Shown here one piece after another: positions 28,451 through 37,780 of a DNA stretch of 64,000 bases. The notes under the pieces are model-generated. The model worked only from the letters and a program-made list of their open reading frames with translations, searched no databases and was not told where the DNA came from. The position numbers and the translations under genes were made by a program. The number at the start of each line of letters is the position of its first letter. Positions within the stretch are counted from its first letter, which is position 1. The stretch is from Sphingorhabdus sp. YGSMI21 (GTDB taxonomy: Bacteria; Pseudomonadota; Alphaproteobacteria; Sphingomonadales; Sphingomonadaceae): NCBI RefSeq assembly GCF_002776575.1, contig NZ_CP022548.1:3735001-3799000 (forward strand), given 5' to 3'.

Positions 28451-29335
28451 TTATGGACAAGCGACCTCTATGGCATCCTTCGCAACGCGGACCTGGACTG
28501 GCGTGGTTGCCAGTACTTCGCCATCGATCGAAATCTTCAGCTTCGGTATGGTCTCCAGATGAAAGGATGTTCCGGAAAATTCGCGCGTGTTGGCGTTCCG
28601 GTCTCTCAGCTTGAGCGCTTTAGCAAACCAGTCCCACATGAGCTGGATTTTACTCTTTCCGACCACGGCCTGGATCACGATCTGCCCGCTGTCGATTTCC
28701 GCATCGTCGGACAATTCCAGACCGCCATGATAGGGTCCGTTCAAAATCCGCACTTCGGTTGACCATAATGCATGCTTTTCTGCGCCATCATCGATCATCA
28801 GCCTGAACGGCCGGAAGCCGATGAGGCATTTCAGGGCCCAGAACAGATAGCCGAAACGACCCAGATAGCGCTTCAAATCGTGCGGTACCGTTTCCCCGAT
28901 GATCGGGGAAAGGCCCAGGGACGCAGCGTTTACAAAATAGTCATCATCGATCATGCCAAGGTCAATCGGCTTGCGATGCCCGTGCGCGATGACATCAATG
29001 GCCCCCTCCAGATCGAGCGGCAAGCCCAGCGTTCGCGCTGAACTATTGGCGGTCCCCAGCGGCAATATGGCGAAGACGCAACCGGTACCGACAAATTCGT
29101 CCACCACGCCGGAAAGCGAACCATCCCCGCCGCCGACGATAACCATCGGGGCGTTCTGAATCGCTCGGCGGACAATTTCCTGAATATTGTCAGGATTCTC
29201 GACAGCCTTTGCGTCGAGTAGATTAATGCCGGCTTCAGCGAGCTTTGCTTTCGCCTCGTCGAACTGGTCTTCTCCCTTCCGGGATCCGGCGTTGACAACG
29301 AGGATGGCGTCCCGCGGGAGAGAATTGTTTTTCAT
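28451..29335 (-). CDS. diacylglycerol kinase-family lipid kinase (YegS/DgkB type)
   Basis: A 294-residue lipid kinase with the family ATP-binding glycine motif VIVGGGDGSLSGV and the second motif LPLGTANSSARTLG. Usual members read GTxND; here the position after GTAN is Ser rather than Asp. The C-terminal beta-sandwich includes YFVNAASLGLSP and ENWFGKT-like residues. These enzymes phosphorylate diacylglycerol or sphingoid and related lipids; sphingomonads make glycosphingolipids, but the substrate is not shown by sequence. The gene is divergent from a metallophosphoesterase 71 bp away. Confidence 0.88.
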   Translation of the reverse strand: MKNNSLPRDAILVVNAGSRKGEDQFDEAKAKLAEAGINLLDAKAVENPDNIQEIVRRAIQNAPMVIVGGGDGSLSGVVDEFVGTGCVFAILPLGTANSSARTLGLPLDLEGAIDVIAHGHRKPIDLGMIDDDYFVNAASLGLSPIIGETVPHDLKRYLGRFGYLFWALKCLIGFRPFRLMIDDGAEKHALWSTEVRILNGPYHGGLELSDDAEIDSGQIVIQAVVGKSKIQLMWDWFAKALKLRDRNANTREFSGTSFHLETIPKLKISIDGEVLATTPVQVRVAKDAIEVACP

Positions 29336-29373
29336 GGAGAGAATACGCCGCGGCGGATGTTTGGATGCACGAT

Positions 29374-29400
29374 GAAACCACTTTATGTTTCAACCGTTAG
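29374..29400 (+). promoter_or_regulatory. possible EcfG-like promoter before the metallophosphoesterase gene
   Basis: GAAAC (29374-29378), 16 nt, CGTTAG (29395-29400). The -10 core fits EcfG exactly; the -35 differs by one base from GGAAC. A start 7 nt after would make the mRNA leaderless, with ATG at 29407. The GAAAC half also pairs with GTTTC (29387-29391). Confidence 0.3.
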
Positions 29401-29406
29401 ACCTGC

Positions 29407-30303
29407 ATGGCACGGATCGCACATCTATCTGACATTCACTTTGGCGCAAATGACCCCACCATCGTTGCAGCAACGATCGACTGGCTGAAAGAGAAACAGC
29501 CTGATCTTGTCATCATCAGCGGTGACCTGACCCAGCGCGCGCGCGAGGGTCAATTTCACGATGCCGCCGAATATCTCCGGGCACTGCGGGAAAACGGGCA
29601 CAAATTGCTGGTCGTCCCCGGCAATCATGACATTCCCCTATATGATGTTTTCCGGCGCTTCGCTTCGCCGCTAAGACGGTACAAACGTCATATTGCTCAG
29701 GACCTGTGTCCCTGGGTGGAAACGGATGAAGCCGCCATCTTGGGAATCAATACCGCCCGATCCCTCACGATCAAGGATGGCCGGATCAACCACGACCAGA
29801 TGCAGCTCATTCGCCGACGATTCAAAGGCGTTGCACCTCATAAAACGCGAATTCTGGTTACCCACCATCCATTGTTTGAACTGCCCATTGGCCAAGGCAA
29901 CGAGCTTAGCGAAGCCGTGGGACGACAGGAAGATGCCCTTCAGGCGATAGCCGACGCCGGCATTCATCTGACGCTGGCGGGCCACTTCCACCGCACCTAT
30001 GCCGAAGCCGCCAGCAAAATGGTCGCTGAAGCCGGCCCCACCCTGGTGATCCAGGCGGGTACGGCGACGTCGACCCGTCTGCGCAATCAGGAGCCGCAAA
30101 GCTTCAACTGGCTGCACGTCGAACCAGACAACCGGATGGAATTGCAGGTGATCGTCTGGAATGGCGAAGGATTCCAGCGTGCAAGCCACGTCGGGTTTTC
30201 GCTGGACGGAAATCAATGGCATTCGGAAGAATTGTCCACTCACGAACCGGCTACGGGTGATTTCCGTGGCGCAAAAACGCCATCGGCCGCAGTCGGTCGC
30301 TGA
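29407..30303 (+). CDS. metallophosphoesterase (calcineurin-like, CpdA type)
   Basis: A 298-residue cytosolic binuclear-metal phosphoesterase. All five family motifs are present in order: HLSDIHFG, ISGDLTQRA, VPGNHD, VTHHPLFE and LAGHFHRTYAE. The layout resembles bacterial class III cyclic-nucleotide phosphodiesterases such as CpdA, though many relatives act on other phosphodiesters. The ATG at 29407 has no clear ribosome binding site. It is divergent from the lipid kinase gene and converges with the lactone oxidase gene; the lipid kinase pairing suggests a role in lipid or signalling turnover. Confidence 0.9.
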   Translation: MARIAHLSDIHFGANDPTIVAATIDWLKEKQPDLVIISGDLTQRAREGQFHDAAEYLRALRENGHKLLVVPGNHDIPLYDVFRRFASPLRRYKRHIAQDLCPWVETDEAAILGINTARSLTIKDGRINHDQMQLIRRRFKGVAPHKTRILVTHHPLFELPIGQGNELSEAVGRQEDALQAIADAGIHLTLAGHFHRTYAEAASKMVAEAGPTLVIQAGTATSTRLRNQEPQSFNWLHVEPDNRMELQVIVWNGEGFQRASHVGFSLDGNQWHSEELSTHEPATGDFRGAKTPSAAVGR

Positions 30304-30331
30304 AGATCGGAACGGTGACGGATGCTAAAGC

Positions 30332-31846
30332 CTAGATCAGCCCCAATTTGACCAGTTCATCATTCGCAAACACCTGCCGGTCGGCGGGCTCCGGCATCAC
30401 TTGCGCCTGTGCCCATTTCCAGTCGGCAAAATTCTGCCCATAGTCCTGCTTCACCCGCCGCTCGTCGAGATTGTTGGTTTTTCCCCAATGGCGTGTGAAG
30501 GGAATCCCGGCATCGTCGAGCGCCTCAATCACTTTCTTGTAACCTTTATGGCTGGATTCGACATTGGGCCCGTCAAAGTCGATAACCACATTGTCCGGCC
30601 AGTGCGCGGGTGCGAGCAGACCTTCTGCCTGCTTGACGAAACGCAGGGTGACAACCGTACCGCCGCCACCGCGCCTGAAACTATTTATAATCAAATCAAA
30701 AACTTCACTCAGCTTTTTACGATCAAGTGTCACTGATCCGTTGAACAGACTAGCAATCGGTGAATGTTCTTCGGTGGTATGCCCCCAGGTGGCGATGGCC
30801 GGCGGATCGTCGACATCGCGATTGTCGGGATAGCCCTGTTCCATCGCAAATTGCATGATCGCGCCCTTGAACAGGTCGCTTTGCGCCATTGCCTTTCCGA
30901 GCAGGGTCAGCGCGTCATAGCCGGCCCCCATGTCCCGCGGCGGCGGCGGCGGGATGCTGGCGTCGAAGGGCCGCTTGTAGAGAAAACGCAACAGGCATTT
31001 TTTGTCGAAAGGGTCGAAAGGATTGAGGATAACCTGCTGAAAATAAGGGTCTTCATTCAGGCCGAACGCGCAGGAAAATTTCTTGAATTCGCCGCGGCAC
31101 AGCCAGTCGATATGCTCGCGCTTTATCGTCGCTGCCTTCTGGATATTCTGCACCATATAGATCGGATCGGTCTCGATCAGCATCGCGGTGACAAAGCCCA
31201 TCGCCCCGACGTGCAACTGGGCGGCGGCAAAGATCCGGTCATCGCGGATGATCTCCGATCCGGTCTGCGCGATGAACGCATCCGACAGCATCGCTTTTGC
31301 CGGCGCGATCCACAATATCCGTTCCGGCGTCACCAATTGTACAGCCCGGACATGATCCTGAATACCGCCCGCCTGCCAGACGCTGCCGTGGGTTCCGGTT
31401 GCACAGGCACCGGCAAAACTCTGGCCATTGCTCGCCCCGCCGGTGCGCAGGGACCGGCCAATCTCTTCGGCACTTTCGTAAACTTCGTCAACCGTTGCGC
31501 CGGCCTGCACCAGCAACAGTGCTTCCGCGGCAACTTCGCAATCTTCATGCAGATCTTTGGCCGACAATTTATAAGTCCGGTTGAGCCGCAACGTCTCGAC
31601 CAGCCAGCCATCCTCCACCACATTGATCGGCGACGGCGACCAGCCTGCCCCGATCGGCCTTACGGGAATCTGATATTGTTTCGCTTCCTGAAGCAGCGCC
31701 AATACTGTCTCTGCCACACCTTTCAGATGCGCCCGACCATTTCTCTCGTCGCCGTTGGCCAGTTCGATCCGGTCCTTGAGATTGCATTCCGCGGTTTCGT
31801 GATAATTGGCCCAGACTTGCTGGCCGAGATGAACAACCCGCGCCAT
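30332..31846 (-). CDS. FAD-linked sugar-lactone oxidase (D-arabinono-1,4-lactone oxidase type)
   Basis: A 504-residue flavoprotein of the VAO family. The N-terminal FAD domain has the PCMH features VRPIGAGWSPSPIN, SFAGACATGTHGS and GAMGFVTAM. The C-terminal part ends with the aldonolactone-oxidase signature FTRHWGKTNNL. Such enzymes oxidise aldono-lactones or similar sugars with O2 or an electron acceptor; the substrate is uncertain. A proline run (IPPPPPPRD) is notable in the middle. The ATG at 31846 overlaps the stop of a small membrane gene upstream (TGATG), so the two are coupled. Confidence 0.85.
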   Translation of the reverse strand: MARVVHLGQQVWANYHETAECNLKDRIELANGDERNGRAHLKGVAETVLALLQEAKQYQIPVRPIGAGWSPSPINVVEDGWLVETLRLNRTYKLSAKDLHEDCEVAAEALLLVQAGATVDEVYESAEEIGRSLRTGGASNGQSFAGACATGTHGSVWQAGGIQDHVRAVQLVTPERILWIAPAKAMLSDAFIAQTGSEIIRDDRIFAAAQLHVGAMGFVTAMLIETDPIYMVQNIQKAATIKREHIDWLCRGEFKKFSCAFGLNEDPYFQQVILNPFDPFDKKCLLRFLYKRPFDASIPPPPPRDMGAGYDALTLLGKAMAQSDLFKGAIMQFAMEQGYPDNRDVDDPPAIATWGHTTEEHSPIASLFNGSVTLDRKKLSEVFDLIINSFRRGGGGTVVTLRFVKQAEGLLAPAHWPDNVVIDFDGPNVESSHKGYKKVIEALDDAGIPFTRHWGKTNNLDERRVKQDYGQNFADWKWAQAQVMPEPADRQVFANDELVKLGLI

Positions 31847-32178
31847 CAGGCTTCTCCCACGTCATGGTCACCGGCATAGCAACGATAGGCGATGCTCACC
31901 TTCCGGACAAAGCCGAAGGTTACCAGACAGACCAGAACAGCCTTGCCGGTCATGAAAAACCGCATGTCATTTATGCCAAGCTGATAGCAGTCATCAACTT
32001 GCAGGGATCGTCCCCGCCGCGACGCGAAGCCCCAGGCCAATATCGTGATCTCGATTGTTTTGCCGCCGACCGGCCGCGGATCGGCAACCGCCAGACAGGC
32101 ATCACCCCACAGCGCCATAATCTGCCCCAGCAATAGCAATGCCAGCGCACCGATCAGAACCAGTGACCAAAATGTCAT
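31846..32178 (-). CDS. small membrane protein coupled to the lactone oxidase gene
   Basis: A 110-residue protein with an N-terminal membrane helix (MTFWSLVLIGALALLLLGQI). A basic segment and a second weakly hydrophobic stretch (FFMTGKAVLVCLVTFGFV) follow. No family recognised. The ATG at 32178 has GGGGGA 6 nt upstream; the longer frame would need a TTG. Its stop overlaps the oxidase start by one base, so the pair is co-translated. It might anchor or serve as an electron partner of the oxidase, but this rests on position only. Confidence 0.65.
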   Translation of the reverse strand: MTFWSLVLIGALALLLLGQIMALWGDACLAVADPRPVGGKTIEITILAWGFASRRGRSLQVDDCYQLGINDMRFFMTGKAVLVCLVTFGFVRKVSIAYRCYAGDHDVGEA

Positions 32179-32249
32179 GATTTCCCCCAAATTTTATCCT
32201 GCACCCACGAATTGTTTGCGGGATGAGCCGCCCGCTGTATAGGATAAAA

Positions 32250-33440
32250 ATGCACATCCATAATTTGCTGACGACCAATCAGGACATCGCCGATATCTGC
32301 ACTCGCTTTGCGACTGCCGACTTCGTGGCAGTTGATACAGAGTTCATGCGCGAGAATACCTATTGGCCCATTCTCTGCCTCATCCAGATTTCCGATGGCA
32401 AGGAAGCCGCGGCGATTGATCCGCTGGCGAAAGGTGTCGACCTTGGTCCCCTTATGGAATTGCTGGTCAATAACGAGAATGTGCTCAAGGTTTTTCATGC
32501 CGGAGGACAGGATGTCGAAATCATCCACAATATCACCGGAAAGACCCCGCACCCGATATTTGACACCCAGATTGCCGCGATGGCCATCGGCCAGAGCGAA
32601 CAGATCGGCTATGCCAATCTCGTCGATAGTTGGCTGGGCATCACCCTGGACAAGGGCGCGCGCTTCACCGACTGGTCGCGGCGTCCGCTGAACGCGCGTC
32701 AACTGGAATATGCGGTGGCCGACGTCACTCATCTCGCCAAAATTTTCCCGATGATGCTGGACAAATTGCGCGAGACTGGCCGGGGCATGTGGATCAATGC
32801 CGAAATGGAAAAGCTCGCCGATCCCGATAATTATGTCAATGATCCGGAAAAATCCTGGCTAAGGGTCAAATCGCAGGGCCGCAATCTGGAGATGCTTGGG
32901 AGGCTGAAAGCGATTGCAGCCTGGCGGGAGACCGAAGCCCAATCCAAGGATCTGCCACGCGGCCGGATTATGCGCGATGAAACGCTGGCGGATATTGCAG
33001 CCCATCCTCCCAAGGATCAGAACAAGCTGGGACAGGTCCGCGGACTATCGTCCGGCTGGAAAAACAATGATATCGGCGCACGGCTGATGGAAGTGATCGA
33101 ACAGGCGGAACCGCTATCGCGCGACGACTTGCCGCTGAAAATCGGCCGGCGCCCCAAGAATGGCAAATCCAACGCGCTGGTTACCGACTTGCTCAAACTG
33201 TTGCTCAAGATCCGGTCGGCGGAAATGAACGTCGCCTCCAGACTGCTGGCCCGCGCCGATGATCTGGAACGGATCGTTGCCGGCGAGCGCGAAGACGTGC
33301 CGCTGCTCGAGGGTTGGCGCTACGAAGAATTTGGCCGGGACGCGCTGGATCTGGTTGAAGGCAGGGTGAGCTTCACGGTCAAGGACGGAAAACTCAAAAT
33401 GACCCACCAGCAAGAAGGCGATAACGCCGAAGCGGAATAG
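32250..33440 (+). CDS. rnd: ribonuclease D
   Basis: 3'-5' exoribonuclease of the DEDD group, trimming the 3' ends of tRNA precursors and stable RNAs. The 396-residue protein has Exo I DTEFMRENTYWP, Exo II in KVFHAGGQDVEIIHN, Exo III YAVADVTHLAKI, and an HRDC region (LPRGRIMRDETLADIA). I chose the ATG at 32250 (MHIHNLLTT), which has AGGA at good distance; an ATG at 32223 would add nine residues. It converges with ppx with no gap: the two stop codons are adjacent. Confidence 0.93.
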   Translation: MHIHNLLTTNQDIADICTRFATADFVAVDTEFMRENTYWPILCLIQISDGKEAAAIDPLAKGVDLGPLMELLVNNENVLKVFHAGGQDVEIIHNITGKTPHPIFDTQIAAMAIGQSEQIGYANLVDSWLGITLDKGARFTDWSRRPLNARQLEYAVADVTHLAKIFPMMLDKLRETGRGMWINAEMEKLADPDNYVNDPEKSWLRVKSQGRNLEMLGRLKAIAAWRETEAQSKDLPRGRIMRDETLADIAAHPPKDQNKLGQVRGLSSGWKNNDIGARLMEVIEQAEPLSRDDLPLKIGRRPKNGKSNALVTDLLKLLLKIRSAEMNVASRLLARADDLERIVAGEREDVPLLEGWRYEEFGRDALDLVEGRVSFTVKDGKLKMTHQQEGDNAEAE

Positions 33441-34952
33441 CTAGACGGCAGTCATCACCGGTTCCAAACCCATCATGTTGGCCAGATGGCCATGCCGCTT
33501 GGCAACCGCGTCACCATAGAGATGGACGAGATCACCGGCTATCGTCAGTTCCAGCTGTTTCCCGGACTTGCGGATTTGCGTCTGTTCCAGCGGGTTGCGG
33601 GTACCGCCGCTCAACCGCTGCGCCAGGCGCATCGCCAAGCCCCAGCTGATCGCCCGCTGTGTCGCCTGATCGCTGGCGAGTTTACCGCCGCCGGGGAAAA
33701 TATGATTGCCGCCCCCGAAACTGGTATAGAGTGCCTGCCCCAGCATCTCGCGTTCCGGACCGCTGATCGCCACCCAGTTGCCGTGCAATCCGATTTCCAG
33801 TCCGCGCTCCGCGCGAAAATTCGGGTTTGCGCGCCACGCAACATCACCGAGATTGCAGGCCGCCTGCCGAATTCGGTGCCATTCGACCGGATCCTCGGAG
33901 AATATATCGGCGATCCATTTGCCGAGCAATTTGCTGTTGGCCGGGAAGCGGGCCTGTGCCGCACCGGCATCTTCGGTCGCCAGCAAGAGCGGATCGCGCG
34001 CTGCTTCCTGCTTGCTGATGCTCTGGTACAGCAGCCCTTCTCGCACACCATAAGCAGAGACAACCATCTTGCTGCTGTTGAGATAACGCACCAGCATCGA
34101 CAAAAGCCATGCGGCATCCTTTAGGGTCGGTATCCGCGAACTCGAAAGCCCAGGCACATTCTTGAGCTTTTCCTTGTTCAGACGGGCAAGCCTGCTGACG
34201 AGCCGTTGCGCGCGCCGCGGTTCCATCTCGTAATTGTGGATGACCGGAAGCGGATAATGGCTGTCAAACATGTCAAGCCGGGCCAGAGATCGCCAGGAAC
34301 CGCCGACCAGATAGAAAGGAAGTCCCTGAGCCTGCTTCTCCCAGCCGGTCTTTTTGAGCATCTTGCGGACTTGCCTCTTGAGCGCATCCTGCCCCTTCGC
34401 ACGCAGGTCCGCGACCCTGAGCACGCCCAGCGGGAAGGAATAGCGTTCCAGCACTTTGCCCTTCTCGATCATCGCCAGTTCCAGACTGCCACCGCCGAGA
34501 TCACCAACTATACCCTTGGCATGCGGTATGCCGGAAATAACGCCGAGTGCTGCCGATTCCGCCTCTTCTTCACCCTGCAGAACCACAACGTCATAGCCGA
34601 TCTCGCGCGCCGCTTTTAGCAAATCCTTGCCATTGCTGGCGTCCCGCACCGCAGCGGTCGCGAAACTCTTGACGCTGTCGACTTCCATTTCCATGCACAG
34701 GCAATGGAAGCGCTTCAGTCCGCGCACCGCGAGCGCCATTGAATCCTTGGCGATCGCACCGGTGGTCGACAGTTCCCTGCCGAGCCCGGCCATTACCTTC
34801 TCATTGAACAATATTGCCGGAACCCTAGCCGGCCCCTGATAGACAACAAGTCGGATGGAGTTTGAGCCGATATCGACTATCGCCGTACGCTGGCGACCAT
34901 GTTTTTTCCTCATCTGGACAGGGAAGAAATCAGCGCCTTTTTGTCCCGGCAT
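33441..34952 (-). CDS. ppx: exopolyphosphatase / guanosine pentaphosphate phosphatase
   Basis: Hydrolyses terminal phosphates from polyphosphate. The ASKHA-fold motifs are VDIGSNSIRLVVYQG, the phosphate 2 loop VGDLGGGSLELAMI and the glutamate-bearing QGEEEAESAALGV. At 503 residues from ATG 34952 it is the two-domain form with an HD-like C-terminal part. A GTG at 34961 overlaps the ppk1 stop (GTGA), but AAGG is spaced better for the ATG. It follows ppk1 directly, so synthesis and breakdown of polyphosphate share one transcript. Confidence 0.93.
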   Translation of the reverse strand: MPGQKGADFFPVQMRKKHGRQRTAIVDIGSNSIRLVVYQGPARVPAILFNEKVMAGLGRELSTTGAIAKDSMALAVRGLKRFHCLCMEMEVDSVKSFATAAVRDASNGKDLLKAAREIGYDVVVLQGEEEAESAALGVISGIPHAKGIVGDLGGGSLELAMIEKGKVLERYSFPLGVLRVADLRAKGQDALKRQVRKMLKKTGWEKQAQGLPFYLVGGSWRSLARLDMFDSHYPLPVIHNYEMEPRRAQRLVSRLARLNKEKLKNVPGLSSSRIPTLKDAAWLLSMLVRYLNSSKMVVSAYGVREGLLYQSISKQEAARDPLLLATEDAGAAQARFPANSKLLGKWIADIFSEDPVEWHRIRQAACNLGDVAWRANPNFRAERGLEIGLHGNWVAISGPEREMLGQALYTSFGGGNHIFPGGGKLASDQATQRAISWGLAMRLAQRLSGGTRNPLEQTQIRKSGKQLELTIAGDLVHLYGDAVAKRHGHLANMMGLEPVMTAV

Positions 34953-34957
34953 GCTGT

Positions 34958-37147
34958 TCACGCCTTTTTCTTGCGGCGACGCAGGCTGAGACGAGGCACG
35001 GCGTTGCTTTTCTTTAGCGCCTTGCCGCGACCGGAAAGAGACGGGTTGGTCATGAAATAGCGATGCAGGTTGAACGGCTTGTCGGACGGCTTTACTCTCG
35101 TGTAGCTACCATCGGCATTCAGCTCCCAACTCTGTTCGTCATCAATCAGATTGGCAACCATGACCTGATCCAATATCTGGTCGTGGACGGTCTTGTTGGT
35201 GATCGGCATCATATATTCCACACGCCGGTCAAGGTTTCGTGGCATCCAGTCAGCCGATGAAATATAGAGCTTCGCTCCGTCATTCGGCAATTCCCTGCCA
35301 TTGCCAAAGGCCCATATGCGGCTATGTTCGAGAAACCGGCCAACGACCGATTTTACGCGAATATGGTCGGACATGCCCGGCACATCGGGCCTGAGGCAGC
35401 AAATACCGCGAACCACCAGATCAATTTCGACACCGGCGTTGCTCGCCTGATAGAGTTTTTCAATGAGTGCCGGATCAACCAGCGAATTCATCTTGGCCCA
35501 GACCATGCCCGGCTTGCCGGCCCGGACATTGGCAATTTCCTGATCGATCAGGCCCATCAGGTCGTTGCGCATGTCGCGGGGTGACATGGAAATAAGTTCC
35601 AACGCCTTGGGCTCGACATAGCCGGTGATATAATTAAACAATTGCGCCGCATCGCGCGCGGCTCGCGGGTCGGCGGTGAAGAAGCTAAGATCGGTATAGA
35701 TTTTGGCGGTTACCGGATGGTAATTGCCAGTGCCAAAATGGCAATAGGTGCGATAGCCTTCCTGTTCCTTGCGAACGACCATCGATATTTTCGCATGCGT
35801 CTTCCATTCGATAAATCCGTAGACGACCTGGACGCCTGCCCTTTCCAACGCGCTTGCCCAGAGCAGATTCTGCTCTTCGTCAAAACGGGCCTTGAGTTCG
35901 ACAATCGCGGTCACCGATTTACCCGCTTCGGCAGCATCTATCAGCGCACGGATAACGGCGGATTGCTTGCCGGCGCGATACAAGGTCTGCTTGATCGCCA
36001 CCACATCGGGATCGGCAGCAGCCTGCCGCAAAAATTCGATCACCACCTCGAACGATTCATAGGGATGATGGACCAAAATATCCTTGTCCCGGATCGCGGC
36101 GAAACAGTCGCCGCCATGATCCCGTATACGCTCGGGAAAACGCGGACTATACGGCGTGAATTTCAGATCCGGACGGTCTTCTTCGACCAATATGTCGAGA
36201 TCGCCGACGCCGACCAGCCCGTTGATGCGGCTTTCGGTGGCCCCGTCATCGAGCAGATTTTCCCGCAACATCGCGATCACCGGTTCGGCAAGATTCGGCC
36301 CCATTTCCAGCCGGATCACATCACCGCGGCGTCGGCGTTTGATAGCGCTGCGGAAATAGCGGACGAGATCTTCAGCCTCTTCCTCCACCTCGATATCGCT
36401 GTCGCGGATGATCCGGAACAGTCCGCTGTTTTTCACGGCGTAGCCCGGAAACAGGATATCGGAAAATTCCTGAATCGCCGTCTCGACCGAAACGTAGATT
36501 GCCGATTCTCCGGGCAAGCGGATGAAGCGCGCGAGGCCCGACGGGATCATCACCAGTTCTCTGATACCCTGATTGTCGGATTCCCTGACCAGATCGAAAA
36601 CAAGGCTCAGCCCCTTGTTGGGAATGAAGGGGAAGGGATGGGCCGGATCGAGCGCTTGCGGGGTGAGTACCGGGAATATCTGGTCAATGAAATGCTGCCT
36701 GAGCCAGCTCTTCGAATCCTCGGACAGGTCGGCCACAGCCGAGACAAAAATATCTTCCTCAGCCAGCGTTCTGGACAGGGCCGCCCATACCCGTTGCTGA
36801 TGTTCGATCAGCAAATCTGTCCGGGCCGCTATCGCTTCCAACTGCTGCGTGGCGGTCAGGCCATCGGCTGAACGTTCCTCGATTTTCTGCCGATATTGTC
36901 CGACCAATCCGGCGAAGCGAACCATGAAAAACTCGTCCAGATTGTTCCCGGATATCGACAGAAAGCGCAGCCGTTCTAGCAACGGATGGGCGCTGTTCTC
37001 GGCCTCTTCGATAACCCGCTCGTTAAAGCCTAGCCAGCTGATTTCCCGATTGAAATACCGCTTACCGCTCTCCTCCGTCGAGGCAACGGGGACAGTATCC
37101 GCAGGCAGCACATCCGCATCAGGCGATTCTGCAGCAGGATTTTCCAT
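34958..37147 (-). CDS. ppk1: polyphosphate kinase 1
   Basis: Polymerises the gamma-phosphate of ATP into polyphosphate at the inner membrane. The 729-residue protein shows the full four-domain layout: N-domain (YFNREISWLGFNERVIEEAEN), head domain, and the two C-terminal PLD-like domains. These contain the catalytic-His region GFIEWKTHAKISMVVRKE and HFGTGNYHPVTAKIYTD, then CCLRPDVPGMSDHIRVKSVVGRFLEHSR. The basic C-terminal tail (LRRRKKKA) may bind polyphosphate. The ATG at 37147 lies 4 bp after the hdaA stop. Confidence 0.97.
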   Translation of the reverse strand: MENPAAESPDADVLPADTVPVASTEESGKRYFNREISWLGFNERVIEEAENSAHPLLERLRFLSISGNNLDEFFMVRFAGLVGQYRQKIEERSADGLTATQQLEAIAARTDLLIEHQQRVWAALSRTLAEEDIFVSAVADLSEDSKSWLRQHFIDQIFPVLTPQALDPAHPFPFIPNKGLSLVFDLVRESDNQGIRELVMIPSGLARFIRLPGESAIYVSVETAIQEFSDILFPGYAVKNSGLFRIIRDSDIEVEEEAEDLVRYFRSAIKRRRRGDVIRLEMGPNLAEPVIAMLRENLLDDGATESRINGLVGVGDLDILVEEDRPDLKFTPYSPRFPERIRDHGGDCFAAIRDKDILVHHPYESFEVVIEFLRQAAADPDVVAIKQTLYRAGKQSAVIRALIDAAEAGKSVTAIVELKARFDEEQNLLWASALERAGVQVVYGFIEWKTHAKISMVVRKEQEGYRTYCHFGTGNYHPVTAKIYTDLSFFTADPRAARDAAQLFNYITGYVEPKALELISMSPRDMRNDLMGLIDQEIANVRAGKPGMVWAKMNSLVDPALIEKLYQASNAGVEIDLVVRGICCLRPDVPGMSDHIRVKSVVGRFLEHSRIWAFGNGRELPNDGAKLYISSADWMPRNLDRRVEYMMPITNKTVHDQILDQVMVANLIDDEQSWELNADGSYTRVKPSDKPFNLHRYFMTNPSLSGRGKALKKSNAVPRLSLRRRKKKA

Positions 37148-37150
37148 GGG

Positions 37151-37768
37151 CTAAATATCCACCTTTTCATCATCGGCTTCAAAAAAACCGAGCGCTGATT
37201 TCGCGATTGCCAGATTTATCGGTTTCCGGGACTCAATTGCTAACGAGTCCATTTTTTGCGCCAGTTCAAGCACCATGGCATAGGACCGAACCATGCGCTT
37301 TTCCAGATAGCGCAACGCATCCTGAGATATTGTCAGCCCGCGTATGGCGAAATATTTCTGAAAGAGGCCGTCGATCATCGCCTGATCGGGAGCACCAATT
37401 TCAACATGCAGCGACGCGGCCAGACGGGATTTGAGATCCGGAAGAGTGATCCCCCACTCCGACACCGGCTTGGCCGCCAAAATTAAAAGCGGCTTTTGCT
37501 CGCTGTTGGCGCGATTCCAGAGATGGAATATCTCTGTGTCCTTATGATCTGCAGCATCGTCGAGGGAGAACCCGCCGCTCTCCGCTTCGAACGCCGCGGC
37601 CATCGTGGTTTTGCCAGAGGCTTCGGGACCGGTCAGAATCAAGGTATGATGCACCCAATCCTGCCAATTCTGCAAATGCCTGTGCACTTCGGCATTGGCT
37701 GCGGTCACCAGATATCCCCCCTGATCCGGCGACGGTTTCTGTTCAAGAGGGAGGGCTATCTGACTCAT
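37151..37768 (-). CDS. hdaA: DnaA-like AAA protein HdaA (regulatory inactivation of DnaA)
   Basis: A 205-residue AAA-type protein that resembles the ATPase part of DnaA but lacks its DNA-binding domain. It starts MSQIALPLEQKPSPDQGGYL; QIALPL is the clamp-binding motif expected at the N-terminus of Hda. The P-loop is LTGPEASGKTTMAA; sensor regions follow (PDLKSRLAASLHVEI). With the loaded sliding clamp, Hda/HdaA promotes ATP hydrolysis by DnaA and so prevents re-initiation. It lies between a DUF2066-type gene and ppk1 on the same strand, with 12 and 3 bp gaps. Confidence 0.9.
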   Translation of the reverse strand: MSQIALPLEQKPSPDQGGYLVTAANAEVHRHLQNWQDWVHHTLILTGPEASGKTTMAAAFEAESGGFSLDDAADHKDTEIFHLWNRANSEQKPLLILAAKPVSEWGITLPDLKSRLAASLHVEIGAPDQAMIDGLFQKYFAIRGLTISQDALRYLEKRMVRSYAMVLELAQKMDSLAIESRKPINLAIAKSALGFFEADDEKVDI

Positions 37769-37780
37769 GGTCCCGTTATA

